Below are positions 24,902 through 35,300 of a stretch of 64,000 bases of DNA, in pieces. Positions within the stretch are counted from its first letter, which is position 1, and each line of letters opens with the position of its first letter. The notes beneath the pieces were generated by a model, which did not search any database, was not told the DNA's origin, and worked only from the letters and a program-made list of their open reading frames with translations. The DNA lies in the NCBI GenBank assembly GCA_022843465.1, contig JALHNO010000009.1, forward strand, positions 129,637-193,636, read 5' to 3'. Source of the DNA: Pseudomonadota bacterium. Its GTDB lineage: Bacteria; Pseudomonadota; Gammaproteobacteria; Xanthomonadales; Ahniellaceae. A program made the translations under genes and the position numbers.

Positions 24902-26857
24902 TCAGCGCGCCGACCAGCTCAGATTCAGTCCGATCGAACGCTCGGGTGCAAACGCCGACAGCACGTCGGCGGTGGCGACATAGTCTTCGTCGAAGGCATT
25001 GCGCAGATACAGCTTCAGATCCCAGTGCGGGTTGACGTGATAGATCAGATCAAGATCCACCACATCGACGGCGTCGCGGGCGACTTCTTCGAACCCGGGG
25101 CGATCCATCTTCCAGCGATGGCTGTAGAACGCGCCCAAGGTGAAGCGGGAAAAATCGTAGCGGGCATCCAGGGTGGCGGTCAGCGGTGGCGAGCCAAACA
25201 GCGGATTCCCGGTCAGCTCGTCCTTGCTGCGCACCAGGGTTCCGCCTGCGCGCAGCGAGAAGTTCGTTACCGGCTGCCAGCTCAGCCAGCCCTCCACGCC
25301 GTGCAGGCGGGCATCGCCGACATTGGTGTAGCCGTTGACGCCGGGCGCCACCGCGAACAACTGGATCAGATCGTCGACGTCGGTACGCCAGAGATGGATC
25401 TCGCTGCCCCAGTTCGTGCTGTGCCAGGCATAGCCGATATCGACGCCAACCGAGTGCTCGGAGCCCAGATCGGGATTGCCGACGATCTCGCCCTGCGGGG
25501 TAACGCCACTGAAGTAGCGCTCTTCCAGGGTCGCAAAGCGGTAACCCGATGACAGATTCAGGGTCCAGCGACTGCTGTCGGTCGGGCTCCAGATCGCAGC
25601 TGCGGTGTAGGCCTGATCGGAATCACTGGAATCGGCGCCGCGCTGTTCCTGATCGATGCTGCTGAGACGGGCACCGAATTCCATCTGCAACTCGGGCGAG
25701 ATCATCCAGTCGCTGAGACCAAACAGCGACCAGGCATTTTCATCGGCATCGCGCAGGCTGTAGGTGCGGTTGTCGACGCTGTTGCGGGCATCGAAGCCGT
25801 TGACGCCGCGGCGCCCGAGAAACTCCAGGCCGACATTGTTGCTGAAGTCGCCGACATCGAAGCTCTGCTGGACGATGGCGCCGATATCGGTGCTTTCTAC
25901 GAACGCATAGGTATCCGCCGAACCCGGCCGCTGGTTGTAGGTCAGCAGGGACTGGTCATGGCCATGGACACTGACCTGGAAGCCGTTTTCGTGCCGAAGG
26001 CGGAGCCGCGCCAGCGTATGCTCGTCTTCCGGATACGTGGTGTCGCGCACCGGATAGCGGCTATTGGACTTGCCGATGTTCTCGGTGCGCGAAGGCAGCA
26101 GCAGTGTATCCAGTTCGACGGCACCGATCGTGGTGCGGTACTGGAGACTCGCGCTCTCGCGCTCGAAACTCGTGTTCAGTGGTGTGCCATTCGCCGCTTC
26201 GCTGTCACCGGCCTGATGCCGGGCCGCGGCGATGGAGAAAGCCTCGGTACCGAAACCGGCCATCAGGCTGGCCTCATCACCCGAGTTGGCATAGCCCGCA
26301 GACACCGCGGCACTGTCGAACCAACGCGGCTCGATCGAGATCGCACCGCCAAGCGCACCCGGTCCGAAGTGCACGGTTGCCGGGCCGCGGGTGACATTGA
26401 TTTCGCCGAGCAAAGAGGGCTCGACAAAGGCCACCGGCACACCAGCCCGGCGCTGCGCGGTCACCGGCACGCCACCGACCAGAACCAGGATGCCATTGCC
26501 ACCACTGCCACGGATCGAAAAGGTCTCAAAAATGCCGTTCTGCCCGGTCGAACCGATGCCCGGCACCCGGGTAATCAGATCCTGGAAGTCCGAAGGCGAG
26601 CCAACCGCGTCCTGCCAGCTGACCACGTCGGTCGCCAGCGCCGACGGCCAATCGGCCGCGGTGCCACGCGCGGTGACCTTGACCTCCGCGCCCTGCCAGG
26701 GCTTGTCCGAGGTGCCGTCTTCGGTTGCTTCCGCGCTGGCCGTGAAAGCAGCCAGGGCCGCGGCCTGATCGGCATCTTCTGCCGACACCGGAGGCGCGGC
26801 GATCAGGATGGCCGAAAGCGCAGAGGCAAGCAGGCACGGCGACAGCGAATGCGACAT
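24902..26857 (-). CDS. TonB-dependent outer-membrane receptor
   Basis: The precursor has 651 residues, with a signal peptide ending near VSA/ED and GGAGA before the ATG at 26855-26857. The plug domain is clear: WQDAVGSPSDFQDLITRVPG, FSIRGSGGNGILVLVGGVPV and INVTRGPATVHFGPGALGG. A 22-strand barrel follows, with alternating aromatic strands and a C-terminal strand ending SIGLNLSWSAR. The barrel size is that of siderophore or vitamin receptors, but the substrate cannot be told. No TonB, ABC uptake or Fur-type operator is evident beside it, and I see no B12 riboswitch upstream. An obvious TonB box is not visible after the signal peptide. Confidence 0.88.
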   Translation of the reverse strand: MSHSLSPCLLASALSAILIAAPPVSAEDADQAAALAAFTASAEATEDGTSDKPWQGAEVKVTARGTAADWPSALATDVVSWQDAVGSPSDFQDLITRVPGIGSTGQNGIFETFSIRGSGGNGILVLVGGVPVTAQRRAGVPVAFVEPSLLGEINVTRGPATVHFGPGALGGAISIEPRWFDSAAVSAGYANSGDEASLMAGFGTEAFSIAAARHQAGDSEAANGTPLNTSFERESASLQYRTTIGAVELDTLLLPSRTENIGKSNSRYPVRDTTYPEDEHTLARLRLRHENGFQVSVHGHDQSLLTYNQRPGSADTYAFVESTDIGAIVQQSFDVGDFSNNVGLEFLGRRGVNGFDARNSVDNRTYSLRDADENAWSLFGLSDWMISPELQMEFGARLSSIDQEQRGADSSDSDQAYTAAAIWSPTDSSRWTLNLSSGYRFATLEERYFSGVTPQGEIVGNPDLGSEHSVGVDIGYAWHSTNWGSEIHLWRTDVDDLIQLFAVAPGVNGYTNVGDARLHGVEGWLSWQPVTNFSLRAGGTLVRSKDELTGNPLFGSPPLTATLDARYDFSRFTLGAFYSHRWKMDRPGFEEVARDAVDVVDLDLIYHVNPHWDLKLYLRNAFDEDYVATADVLSAFAPERSIGLNLSWSAR

Positions 26858-27101
26858 GAATCTCTCCGGGTGCGGATGGGCGCCGATGACCGCGATCGCG
26901 GCTGCGCAGCCCGCGATTGTAGGCACAGCACGCGGAGGCTAAATCCGCATGCGGTCCCAGCCCGTGTCCGCCCTGAGGCGGAGCGCCAAGCGCGCCGGGG
27001 CGCACCTTGCTGCCCTGGTCGCATCCGCCGGAATCGCCTGCACTTCGGAAAAATCTGCGCGCGTCAAGGGTCGCAACGGCGAAAACCCGGCCGAAACATC
27101 A
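26858..27101. other. Divergent intergenic region between the receptor and H+-pyrophosphatase genes
   Basis: The gap between the two start codons is 335 bases. GC-rich open frames here lack ribosome sites and are unlikely to be genes. The hppA promoter lies at its right end and is listed separately. I see no B12-box or other riboswitch consensus on the receptor side. Confidence 0.5.
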
Positions 27102-27130
27102 TTGCCGCGCCGGCACATGCCCCGTAGAAT
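27102..27130 (+). promoter_or_regulatory. Probable hppA promoter
   Basis: TTGCCG (27102-27107) and TAGAAT (27125-27130) have 17 bases between them and would give a leader of about 55 bases before the hppA ATG. Confidence 0.55.
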
Positions 27131-27192
27131 CCGCGTGTTTTGCACTTCCGGCAGATCAGCCGGTCATTATCTTGGTTTTAGGGAGTCCTCCT

Positions 27193-29238
27193 ATGTTGTT
27201 AGAGAACGGTCTTGTGATCGCGATGGGCTGCGCCTTGCTGGCGTTGATCTATGGCGGCTGGTCGATCCGCTGGATTCTGGCGAAGCCCGCCGGAAACGAG
27301 CGCATGCAGGAAATTGCAGCCGCCATCCAGGCGGGTGCGAAGGCTTACCTCAACCGCCAGTACGGCACGATCGCCATCGTCGGCGTGGTGCTGTTTGGCC
27401 TGATTTTCTGGTTGCTTGGCGCCCCGACTGCAGTCGGCTTCGCCATCGGTGCCGTGCTTTCCGGTCTCGCCGGCTATATCGGCATGAATATCTCGGTGCG
27501 CGCCAATGTGCGTACCGCTGAAGCCGCGCGCAGCGGGCTGAGCCCCGCGCTCGACGTGGCCTTCCGCGGCGGCGCCATCACCGGCATGCTCGTGGTCGGC
27601 CTCGGCCTGCTCGGAGTCGCCGGCTACTACTGGATCCTGACCAAAACGGGCAGCAACTCGGGCGAAGCCCTGCACTCCCTGGTCGGCCTGGCCTTCGGTT
27701 CCTCGCTGATCTCGATCTTTGCGCGACTGGGCGGCGGCATCTTCACCAAGGGCGCCGACGTCGGTGCCGATCTGGTGGGCAAGGTTGAAGCTGGAATCCC
27801 GGAAGATGACCCGCGCAATCCCGCGGTGATCGCTGACAACGTCGGTGACAACGTCGGCGACTGCGCCGGCATGGCCGCCGACCTGTTCGAGACCTATGCA
27901 GTGACCCTGGTCGCCACCATGCTGCTCGGCTCGCTGATGTTTGCGACGGTTGGCGTCGATTCCAATACCGCCATCCTTTACCCGGTCATCCTCGGCGGCG
28001 TATCGATCATCGCCTCGATCATCGGCACCTTTTTCGTGTCGGCCAAGGACGGCAAGGGCATCATGCCCGGCCTCTACCGCGGCGTCATCGTCTCGGCAGT
28101 GCTTGCTGCCGTCGCGTTCTGGCCGATCACCCAGCAGATGATGGGCGAGAAGGCCAATGCCCTGTTCGGCTGCACCCTGATCGGCCTGGTGCTGACCGGT
28201 GCCATTGTCTGGATCACCGAGTTGTACACCGGCACCCAGTACTCGGCGGTGCGCAAGATCGCCGAGGCTTCGACCACCGGCCACGGCACCAATATCATCG
28301 CTGGCCTGGGCGTCTCGATGAAGTCGACCGCGCTTCCGGTGCTTGCAGTCTGCGCAGCCATCTATGGCTCGTACACGCTGGCCGGCCTGTACGGCATCGC
28401 CATCGCGGCAACCGCAATGCTGTCGATGACCGGCATGATCGTTGCGCTTGATGCCTATGGCCCGATCACCGATAACGCCGGCGGCATCGCCGAGATGGCC
28501 GATATGCCCAAGGAAGTGCGCGCGATCACCGATCCGCTCGACGCCGTTGGCAACACCACCAAGGCCGTCACCAAGGGTTACGCCATCGGTTCGGCTGGTC
28601 TCGCGGCCCTGGTGCTGTTCGCCGACTATACGCACAACCTCGAAGCCGCCGGCAAGCTGGTCAGCTTCTCGCTGTCCGACCCCGCCGTCATCATCGGTTT
28701 GTTCATCGGTGGCCTGATTCCCTATCTGTTCGGCGCCATGGCGATGGAAGCGGTCGGTCGCGCAGCGGGCTCGGTGGTGATTGAAGTACGCCGCCAGTTC
28801 AAGGAAATCCCGGGCATCATGGAAGGCACCGCCAAGCCGCAGTACGGCGTTGCCGTCGACATGCTGACCAAGGCGGCGATCAAGGAAATGATCGTGCCAT
28901 CCCTGCTGCCGGTGCTGGTGCCGGTTGTTGTGGCCTTCGGCATGAACTGGCTGATGGGTCCGGGCGCCGGCATCAAGGCACTCGGCGGTCTGCTGATCGG
29001 CACCATCATCACCGGTATCTTCGTGGCGATCTCGATGACCACCGGTGGTGGCGCCTGGGACAATGCCAAGAAGTACATTGAAGATGGTCACTTCGGCGGC
29101 AAGGGCTCGGAAGCCCACAAGGCCGCGGTCACCGGCGACACCGTCGGCGATCCCTACAAGGACACCGCCGGCCCGGCCGTCAATCCGCTGATCAAGATCA
29201 TCAATCTGGTCGCGCTGATGCTGGTGCCGTTGCTGTAA
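27193..29238 (+). CDS. hppA: Membrane-bound H+-translocating pyrophosphatase, K+-independent type
   Basis: HppA splits pyrophosphate and pumps protons across the inner membrane. The protein has 681 residues and about 16 spans, starting at the ATG at 27193 with GGGAG seven bases before. The substrate site residues are in [31 protein letters not shown] and the later [10 protein letters not shown] and [13 protein letters not shown]. The subtype is readable in [16 protein letters not shown]: Lys in the first marker position and Thr three residues later, where K+-dependent enzymes have Ala and Gly or Ala. It is therefore the K+-independent proton pump. It is monocistronic, with its own promoter and terminator. 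A soluble pyrophosphatase gene also lies in this window at 47905. Confidence 0.97.
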   Translation: MLLENGLVIAMGCALLALIYGGWSIRWILAKPAGNERMQEIAAAIQAGAKAYLNRQYGTIAIVGVVLFGLIFWLLGAPTAVGFAIGAVLSGLAGYIGMNISVRANVRTAEAARSGLSPALDVAFRGGAITGMLVVGLGLLGVAGYYWILTKTGSNSGEALHSLVGLAFGSSLISIFARLGGGIFTKGADVGADLVGKVEAGIPEDDPRNPAVIADNVGDNVGDCAGMAADLFETYAVTLVATMLLGSLMFATVGVDSNTAILYPVILGGVSIIASIIGTFFVSAKDGKGIMPGLYRGVIVSAVLAAVAFWPITQQMMGEKANALFGCTLIGLVLTGAIVWITELYTGTQYSAVRKIAEASTTGHGTNIIAGLGVSMKSTALPVLAVCAAIYGSYTLAGLYGIAIAATAMLSMTGMIVALDAYGPITDNAGGIAEMADMPKEVRAITDPLDAVGNTTKAVTKGYAIGSAGLAALVLFADYTHNLEAAGKLVSFSLSDPAVIIGLFIGGLIPYLFGAMAMEAVGRAAGSVVIEVRRQFKEIPGIMEGTAKPQYGVAVDMLTKAAIKEMIVPSLLPVLVPVVVAFGMNWLMGPGAGIKALGGLLIGTIITGIFVAISMTTGGGAWDNAKKYIEDGHFGGKGSEAHKAAVTGDTVGDPYKDTAGPAVNPLIKIINLVALMLVPLL

Positions 29239-29263
29239 CGCAGTCGCGTTACCCAGCAGGATC

Positions 29264-29297
29264 GAAACGCCCCGCTGCTTGCGGGGCGTTTCTTTTC
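29264..29297 (+). terminator. Strong terminator between hppA and the NYN gene, probably bidirectional
   Basis: GAAACGCCCCGC-TGCTT-GCGGGGCGTTTC forms a perfect 12-bp stem at 29264-29292, followed by TTTTC. The stem starts 26 bases after the hppA stop and serves the convergent gene at 29302 as well. Confidence 0.92.
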
Positions 29298-29301
29298 AGG
29301 A

Positions 29302-30126
29302 TCAGGATTTTTTTGCTACCCGCACATAGACCGCCTTGGGCACACCGGGCGCGCCGCGCTCCTCGACCGCGAAAGACTGCGGATATTTGCGCAGCAGATC
29401 GCTGAGCTTGCGCTCGCCATAGAGGCGCGGATCGAAATCCGGCCGCACCTTGTTGAGGTAACTACCGATCGCACCCAGATTGGCCCAGCCGTCGTCATCT
29501 TCATCCGAGGCATCATCGATCGCCTTGACCACCAGATCGATCGGAAATGCGCCGCTGTCCTGGGCGGGGGCTTCGGAACCGGATTTCGCCACGTTTGCAG
29601 GTTTCGATTTCGCAGGCGACTTGCCACTGACCTTGCTGCTCGCGTTCGACGCGGCTGACTTGTCGGCCGTCGGCCGCAGCACCTCGGTGTAGATGAACTT
29701 GTCGCAGGCACGCACAAACGGATCCGGCGTTTTCTTCTCGCCGAACCCGTACACCATCAGGCCCTCTTCACGCAGGCGCTGCGCCAACCGGGTGAAGTCG
29801 CTGTCACTGGAGACCAGACAGAAGCCATCGAAGCGGCCCGTGTAGAGCAGGTCCATCGCATCGATGATCAGGCTGCTGTCGGTCGCGTTCTTGCCCTTGG
29901 TGTAGGCAAACTGCTGCACCGGGCTGATCGAATGCAGCAGCAGGCTTTGCTTCCATTGCGTGTGACTGGTCGAGGTCCAGTCACCATAGATGCGCTTGAC
30001 GCTGGCAACACCGAACTTGGCGACTTCGGCGAGCAGACCCTCGATCACCGAGGGCTGGGCATTGTCGGCGTCGATCAAGACGGCGAGCCGGGACTGTCCC
30101 GCATTCACTCGGACATTCGCAACCAT
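29302..30126 (-). CDS. NYN-domain nuclease-like protein with C-terminal LOTUS/OST-HTH domain
   Basis: The protein has 274 residues and starts at the ATG at 30124-30126 (GGGAG upstream). The N-terminal 145 residues are a PIN-like NYN domain with the acidic metal-binding residues in LAVLIDADNAQ, DSSLIIDAMDLL and CLVSSDSDFTRL. An Ala/Ser/Lys-rich linker follows (about 150-195). Then comes an OST-HTH/LOTUS domain (GWANLGAIGSYLNKVRPDFD, KLSDLLRKYPQSF), which in other proteins binds RNA. This suggests a ribonuclease or RNA-handling factor. It is a common stand-alone gene in proteobacteria, and the cellular target is not known. Confidence 0.88.
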   Translation of the reverse strand: MVANVRVNAGQSRLAVLIDADNAQPSVIEGLLAEVAKFGVASVKRIYGDWTSTSHTQWKQSLLLHSISPVQQFAYTKGKNATDSSLIIDAMDLLYTGRFDGFCLVSSDSDFTRLAQRLREEGLMVYGFGEKKTPDPFVRACDKFIYTEVLRPTADKSAASNASSKVSGKSPAKSKPANVAKSGSEAPAQDSGAFPIDLVVKAIDDASDEDDDGWANLGAIGSYLNKVRPDFDPRLYGERKLSDLLRKYPQSFAVEERGAPGVPKAVYVRVAKKS

Positions 30127-30247
30127 TGCAGCACTCCCGATGGCATCGTCGGCGATGACGTTAGCAGGTGCCCATATCCGTCGTCACCGAACTGCCTGGT
30201 CGCTGGACCGGATCGGCACATTGATGGCAGCGCAGCCAGCAGGCGAC

Positions 30248-30598
30248 CTATCCGGCCGGACAGTAAATGTCATGCAGGGTCGCAATCACCTTGCGCACAG
30301 GTCCTTCCGCCAGTGCGTAATAGATGGTCTGCGCTTCGCGTCGGGTGCTCACCAGGTCATGTGCGCGCAAGACCGCCAGATGCTGGGAGAGTGCCGACTG
30401 GCTCAACTCCAGTCGCTCATTGAGTTCGCCGACGCTGAGCTCGGCATCGGCGAGCAGACACAGTACGCGCAGTCGCTGCGCATTGGACAGCGCCTTGAGC
30501 AACTCGGCGGCGGAATCGGCTTGTGCCGCCATGCGCTGCGCAGCCGAGGGTACTGAGCGTGGCGGTTTTCTTGTGGCTGGTGCTGCACTGGGGCTCAA
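30248..30598 (-). CDS. ArsR-family repressor of the BigR/SqrR type (thiol- or sulfide-sensing)
   Basis: The start is probably a TTG at 30596-30598, because AGGAG lies seven bases upstream; this gives 116 residues. The winged helix is clear: AELLKALSNAQRLRVLCLL, VGELNERLELSQSALSQHL (recognition helix), REAQTIYYAL. Two cysteines, Cys47 and Cys113, are 66 residues apart. That is the same spacing as Cys42 and Cys108 of BigR, which react to sulfide or persulfide by forming a disulfide or polysulfide link. Metal-site motifs of ArsR/SmtB (CVC, DXHX10H) are absent. It is divergent from the DUF2892-RND operon, with a dyad between them, and is probably its repressor. Confidence 0.82.
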   Translation of the reverse strand: MSPSAAPATRKPPRSVPSAAQRMAAQADSAAELLKALSNAQRLRVLCLLADAELSVGELNERLELSQSALSQHLAVLRAHDLVSTRREAQTIYYALAEGPVRKVIATLHDIYCPAG

Positions 30599-30706
30599 AG
30601 CGGATCTCCTGGGAAGCTGACGCAAGTCGATGGCACAACGGGATTGTCCTGGACTTCGATGAATCCTTCGACAACCGGCCGCCCCGTGCGCTTGCTATAT
30701 TCGCTT

Positions 30707-30728
30707 TTACTGATTAAGCTATCACTAA
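30707..30728. promoter_or_regulatory. 22-bp dyad, candidate operator of the ArsR/BigR-like repressor
   Basis: The half sites TTACTGAT (30707-30714) and ATCACTAA (30721-30728) are inverted repeats with one mismatch pair and six bases between. The sequence is AT-rich in a GC-rich gap. It lies between the divergent repressor gene and DUF2892, about 110 bases upstream of the repressor start. Confidence 0.55.
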
Positions 30729-31013
30729 TGTACTGAATCACTTGATCCAGCGCAAGCAGGCGTGCTCCGACCGGCGCCACACTGATGGCCGGAGCAACTG
30801 CAGCGATGAATCAAGCCACTTGGAGCACCTCTGAAAACGTCATCGCAACTTCTTCGCTACCCGGCTTGGTGTTTGCCAAACCCCAAAATGGACCTGCGGT
30901 TTTTCGCCCCCTGATTCAGGGCGCCATCGCGGCTCCGGACTTGTCCAGGGGTTCCTCGGGTCGGCAGCGAATCAGTTCGAGGTGCCGCCTTACTCATCCA
31001 CAGGAGAACCGCA
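30729..31013 (+). other. Leader region upstream of the DUF2892-RND operon
   Basis: This is the 285-base gap before DUF2892. An open frame starting near 30785 has no ribosome site and ends inside DUF2892, so I do not call it. The stretch probably carries the operon promoter and a long leader. Confidence 0.35.
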
Positions 31014-31226
31014 ATGAACCTTGATCGTGCCGTAATGGCGTTTGCCGGCTTCATGATTCTGCTCAGCCTTGCGCTGGGACATTTTTTATCACCATGGTGG
31101 TTGCTGCTGACCGGCTTTGTCGGTCTCAACCTGATCCAGGCTTCGATTACCGGCTTTTGTCCCGCTGCCAAGGTGCTTGCGCGCCTCGGCTTCAAGAGCG
31201 GCTGCGCGTTTCCGGGCCCGCGCTGA
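31014..31226 (+). CDS. Small DUF2892 membrane protein (YgaP transmembrane-domain family)
   Basis: The protein has 70 residues, and AGGAG precedes the ATG. Two membrane spans (about 6-25 and 30-45) match the DUF2892 family, which also forms the membrane tail of the rhodanese YgaP. MNLDRAVMAFAGFMIL and GLNLIQASITGFCPAAKVL are typical. Two Cys residues, in GFCPAA and KSGCAF, are conserved in this family near its rhodanese partners and suggest sulfur chemistry. The stop overlaps the start of the RND adaptor (TGATG), so the two are translated together. Its place under a BigR-like repressor agrees with a sulfide-related role. Confidence 0.85.
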   Translation: MNLDRAVMAFAGFMILLSLALGHFLSPWWLLLTGFVGLNLIQASITGFCPAAKVLARLGFKSGCAFPGPR

Positions 31227-32302
31227 TGAATCCGCTGCGGCTCGCCTGTCTGCGCGCTGGCCTGACGCTGGCTGCCATGTCACTGGCCGCCTGCGGCGCT
31301 GACCCTGCCGACGCACCAGTTGCCTCCGCCCAGCCTCCGCTGCAGACCCTGACCGTCACCGCAGCACAGGCGCCGCGCGAGCGCATCTGGGATGGCGTAG
31401 TCGAAGCCGTCAATCAGGCCACGCTGTCCGCCCAGACCGCGGGGCGCGTCGTTGAACTGCCGTTCGACGTGAACGATTTTGTCGAGGCCGGCGATGTCGT
31501 CGTCCGGTTTACGGACGTGGAACAAAAAGCAGGACTTCGTCGCGCCGATGCCGCATTGAATGCAGCTCAGGCCGGGCTGGCCGAGGCCGAGGCGGACTAC
31601 CAGCGCATCGCCGAGGTACACGCCCGCAAGCTGGTGGCCAAGACCCAGCTCGATCAGGCAACAGCACGACGTGACACCGCGCGCGCCGCCGTGGCGTCCG
31701 CGCGCGCCGCGCTGCGCGAAGCCGGCGAACAGGTCGATTACACGGTGATCAGGGCGCCCTACTCTGGCGTGCTGACCGAACGCCACGTCAAGATCGGTGA
31801 GACGGTGCGTCCCGGCCAGCCGCTGGTGTCTGGCTTGAGCATGGTGAAACTGCGCATCAATGTGGAAGTCCCGCAGAGCGAGATCGTGGCGATCCGTGCG
31901 CAGCGGCAGGCGGCGATCCTGCTGGCGGAAGGCAAGCGCTTGCATGCCGAAAACATCGTGATCTTCCCGTTTGCCGACCCCGCAACCCACAGTTACCGGA
32001 TCCGACTTGAGATGCCCGAAGTGGAGACCGGCCTGCAGCCCGGCATGACGGTCAAGGCAGCGTTTACGCTGGGGGACGAGGAACGTCTGCTGGTTCCGCT
32101 TGCGAGCCTGGTACAGCGCGGCGAGACCACCGCCGTATATGTTGTCCAGGACAAGCGCACGCTCCTGCGTCAGGTCCGCATCGGTCATCGCTTCGACGAT
32201 GCTGTGGAAGTCATCAGCGGCTTGCAATCCGGTGATGTCGTAGCGCTGGAACCGTCGGCAGCCGCCCGCCATGCCGCCGCCGTTCGCAAGGCGCGGCCAT
32301 GA
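31226..32302 (+). CDS. RND efflux adaptor lipoprotein (membrane fusion protein)
   Basis: The 358-residue protein is the periplasmic adaptor of the RND pump that follows. A lipobox (LAAC, near residue 18) anchors it in the membrane. The lipoyl half domain (LSAQTAGRVVELPFDVNDFV), a coiled-coil hairpin (about 95-165), the second lipoyl half (TVIRAPYSGVLTERHVKIGE) and a beta-barrel domain with LQPGMTVKAAF follow in the usual order. It starts at the ATG at 31226, overlapping the DUF2892 stop, and ends with an ATGA overlap with the pump gene. No outer-membrane TolC-type gene is present in the operon. Confidence 0.9.
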   Translation: MNPLRLACLRAGLTLAAMSLAACGADPADAPVASAQPPLQTLTVTAAQAPRERIWDGVVEAVNQATLSAQTAGRVVELPFDVNDFVEAGDVVVRFTDVEQKAGLRRADAALNAAQAGLAEAEADYQRIAEVHARKLVAKTQLDQATARRDTARAAVASARAALREAGEQVDYTVIRAPYSGVLTERHVKIGETVRPGQPLVSGLSMVKLRINVEVPQSEIVAIRAQRQAAILLAEGKRLHAENIVIFPFADPATHSYRIRLEMPEVETGLQPGMTVKAAFTLGDEERLLVPLASLVQRGETTAVYVVQDKRTLLRQVRIGHRFDDAVEVISGLQSGDVVALEPSAAARHAAAVRKARP

Positions 32303-35300
32303 AGGCAACCGGCGGCTCTGCCCCACTTGGCCTCTCGGGCTGGCTGGCGCGCACCTTTCAATCCAACCCGCTGACGCCGGTGCTGGCGCTCGCCGGCTTG
32401 CTGCTCGGCCTGTTCGCCGTGCTGATCACACCGCGAGAAGAGGAACCCCAGATCGATGTCACGATGGCCAATGTCATCGTGCCGTTCCCGGGTGCCAGCG
32501 TCGATGATGTCGAGAACCTTGTCAGCTATCCACTGGAGCAGATCCTTTCGGCAATCGAAGGCGTCAAGCACGTCTACTCGGTCAGCCGTCCGGGCAGCAG
32601 CCTGATCACGGTCGAGTTTGCCGTAGGTGTGCCGCGACAGGATGCTCTGGTGCGCCTCTACAACCAGGTGTTTTCGCACACCGACTGGCAGACCCCGGGC
32701 CTGGGCATCGGACAAGCTGTGGTGCGGCCGATGGGCATCGACGATGTCCCGGTGATGAGCGTCACGCTGTGGACCGATGACGCCGAACGCAGCGCCACAC
32801 AGTTGGCCGAAGTCGCGCATACGCTGGAGACCGAGATCAAGAGCATCCGCGGCACGCGCGATGTGTACACACTGGGCGCACCGCAACGCGCGGTCGTCGT
32901 CGAGCTCGATGCTACCCGCCTTGCCGCCTATGGCCTGAGCGCAGACGAACTTGCGACCGCACTCGCCAGCGCCAATGCAGTGCTGCAGGCAGGTGATCGG
33001 GTGTCGACAGCGGGGGTTCGTCCGCTCACCGCCGGGCAATTTCTGGTCGACGCCGACGAGGTGTCGGAACTGGTCATTGCGGCCTCGAACGGCAGCCCGG
33101 TCTATCTGTCGGATGTCGCCGTCGTCACCGCGGGTGCAGACCTTGCGAGCAGTTACGTCTGGTTCGGTACGCCCGCAAGCCGTGCCGGACCGCGCACCGG
33201 CGTGGCGCCGGCGGTCACCATCGCCATCTCCAAGCAGCCCGGCGTCAATGCCGCCGACATCACCCGCGCCATAGCAGGGCGCCTGGATCTGTTGGCGAGT
33301 AGCCATATCCCCGAGGGCGTGCACGTCGAGATCACCCGCGACTACGGCGCGACCGCCAACGACAAGGCGCAGAAACTTATCCAGAAACTGGTATTCGCCA
33401 CCATGGCGGTGGTGCTGCTGGTGCTTTTTGCATTGGGCTGGCGCGAAGCCATCGTGGTCGGCAGCGCCGTCATCATCACGCTGGCACTGACCCTGTTCGC
33501 GTCCTGGGCCATGGGCTTCACGATCAACCGGGTCAGCCTGTTCGCGCTGATCTTTTCCATCGGCATCCTGGTCGACGACGCCATCGTCGTGGTCGAGAAC
33601 ATCCACCGGCATATGCAGCAGGGCGGCAAGCGGCTGATCGATGCGCTGCCAGGCGCGGTCGATGAAGTCGGCAGTCCGACCATCCTGGCCACCTTCACGG
33701 TGATTGCCGCCCTGCTGCCGATGGCCTTCGTGTCAGGCCTGATGGGTCCGTACATGCGACCGATACCCATCAACGCCTCGGTCGGCATGCTGCTGTCACT
33801 GGCGGTGGCCTTGATCGTCACGCCATGGTTGGCCTTGAAGCTGCTCGCGCGGCATCTGGAATCCAATACCCAGGCACATGGCGGGTCAGCACTGGGATCG
33901 CGGCTGGCACGTGTTTTTGAAAAACTGCTGCGGCCATTCCTTGATCCGCAGCGCGGCCAGCGCCGCCGACGCGGCCTGCTGGTGGCGATCCTCGCGGCTC
34001 TTTTTCTGTCAGCGGGACTGGCCGCAGTGAACTGGGTCGTGCTGAAGATGCTGCCCTTCGACAACAAGTCCGAGTTCCAGATTGTCGTCGACACCCCTGA
34101 AGGCAGCACCCTGGAGCAAACCAATGCCGTGCTGATGGAGATGGCGGCAGAACTCGATTCGCTGCCCGAGGTTGCCAACTTCCAGGGCTATGCCGGCACC
34201 TCGGCGCCGGTCAACTTCAATGGTCTGGTGCGCCAGTACTATCTGCGCAGTGGTGCCAATGTCGGCGACCTGCAGGTGAATCTGGTCGACAAGCATCTAC
34301 GCGGTCGCAAGAGCCACGAGATCGCGCGCGCGGTCAGGCCGCGGCTGGCAGAAATCGGCGCGCGCCTTGGCGCTTCGGTCAAGGTCGTTGAAGTCCCGCC
34401 GGGCCCGCCGGTACGGGCGCCTCTGGTGGCCGAGATCTACGGGCCCGACCGCGAGCGCGTTGGCGTGATTGCCGATCAGTTGCGTGCAATCTTTTCAACG
34501 ACCGCGGGCATCGTGGATATCGACAGCAGCATGGAATCGGTGGCCTCGCGCGAGCAGGTGATCATCGATCGCCAGCGTGCCTCCCGACTAGGGGTCTCGC
34601 AGTCCAGCATCGTGGCGGCGCTCGGCCTCGCCGTCGGCGGCAGCGATGTCAGCTTCCTGCGCGATGGCCGATCACGCCACGCGGTACCGATCCGGCTGCG
34701 CCTTCCTGCCGGCGATCAGGCCAGCCGCGACCAGTTGCTTGCGCTCAAGGTGCGTGCGGCCAATGGCCAGTTGGTGGCGCTGTCCGAACTCGTCGAGTTC
34801 AAGGAGCTGCCCTGGGAGAACCAGCGCCATCACCGCGATCTGATGCCGGTGGTCTACGTGACCGGCGACGAAGCCGGTGCCCTCGACAGCCCCCTGTACG
34901 GCATGTTCTCTGTTGTCGCCAAGCTGCGCGAAGCGGTGGCAGCGGCGGACGACGTGCCGGTCGAACAGTATTTCTTCAATCCGCCGGACTCGACCAATGA
35001 GTTCGCCATCAAATGGGATGGCGAATGGCAGATCACCTTCGAGACCTTTCGCGACATGGGCCTGGCCTACTCGGTCGGACTGCTGCTGATCTATCTGTTG
35101 CTGGTGGCGCAGTTCCGCGGCTACATGGTGCCGCTGATCATCATGGCACCGATCCCGCTCACGGTGATCGGGGTGATGCCAGGGCACGCCCTGCTCGGTG
35201 CCCAGTTCACCGCGACCTCGATGATCGGCATGATTGCGCTCGCCGGCATCATTGTGCGCAACTCGATCCTGCTGGTGGACTTCATCAACCAGTCGATCGC

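Noticed and set aside
26858..27101. Cobalamin riboswitch upstream of the TonB-dependent receptor
   Set aside because: No B12 box or GCCACTG-type core could be found in the region, so a B12 receptor is not supported.
27199..29118. 639-codon frame antisense to hppA, and similar long antisense frames opposite gspE and the MFS-PlsC gene
   Set aside because: These are mirror frames of high-GC genes, full of Asp, His, Gln and Gly, without motifs or ribosome sites.
30785..31024. 79-codon frame upstream of DUF2892
   Set aside because: There is no ribosome site or recognisable domain, and it overlaps the well-supported DUF2892 start.
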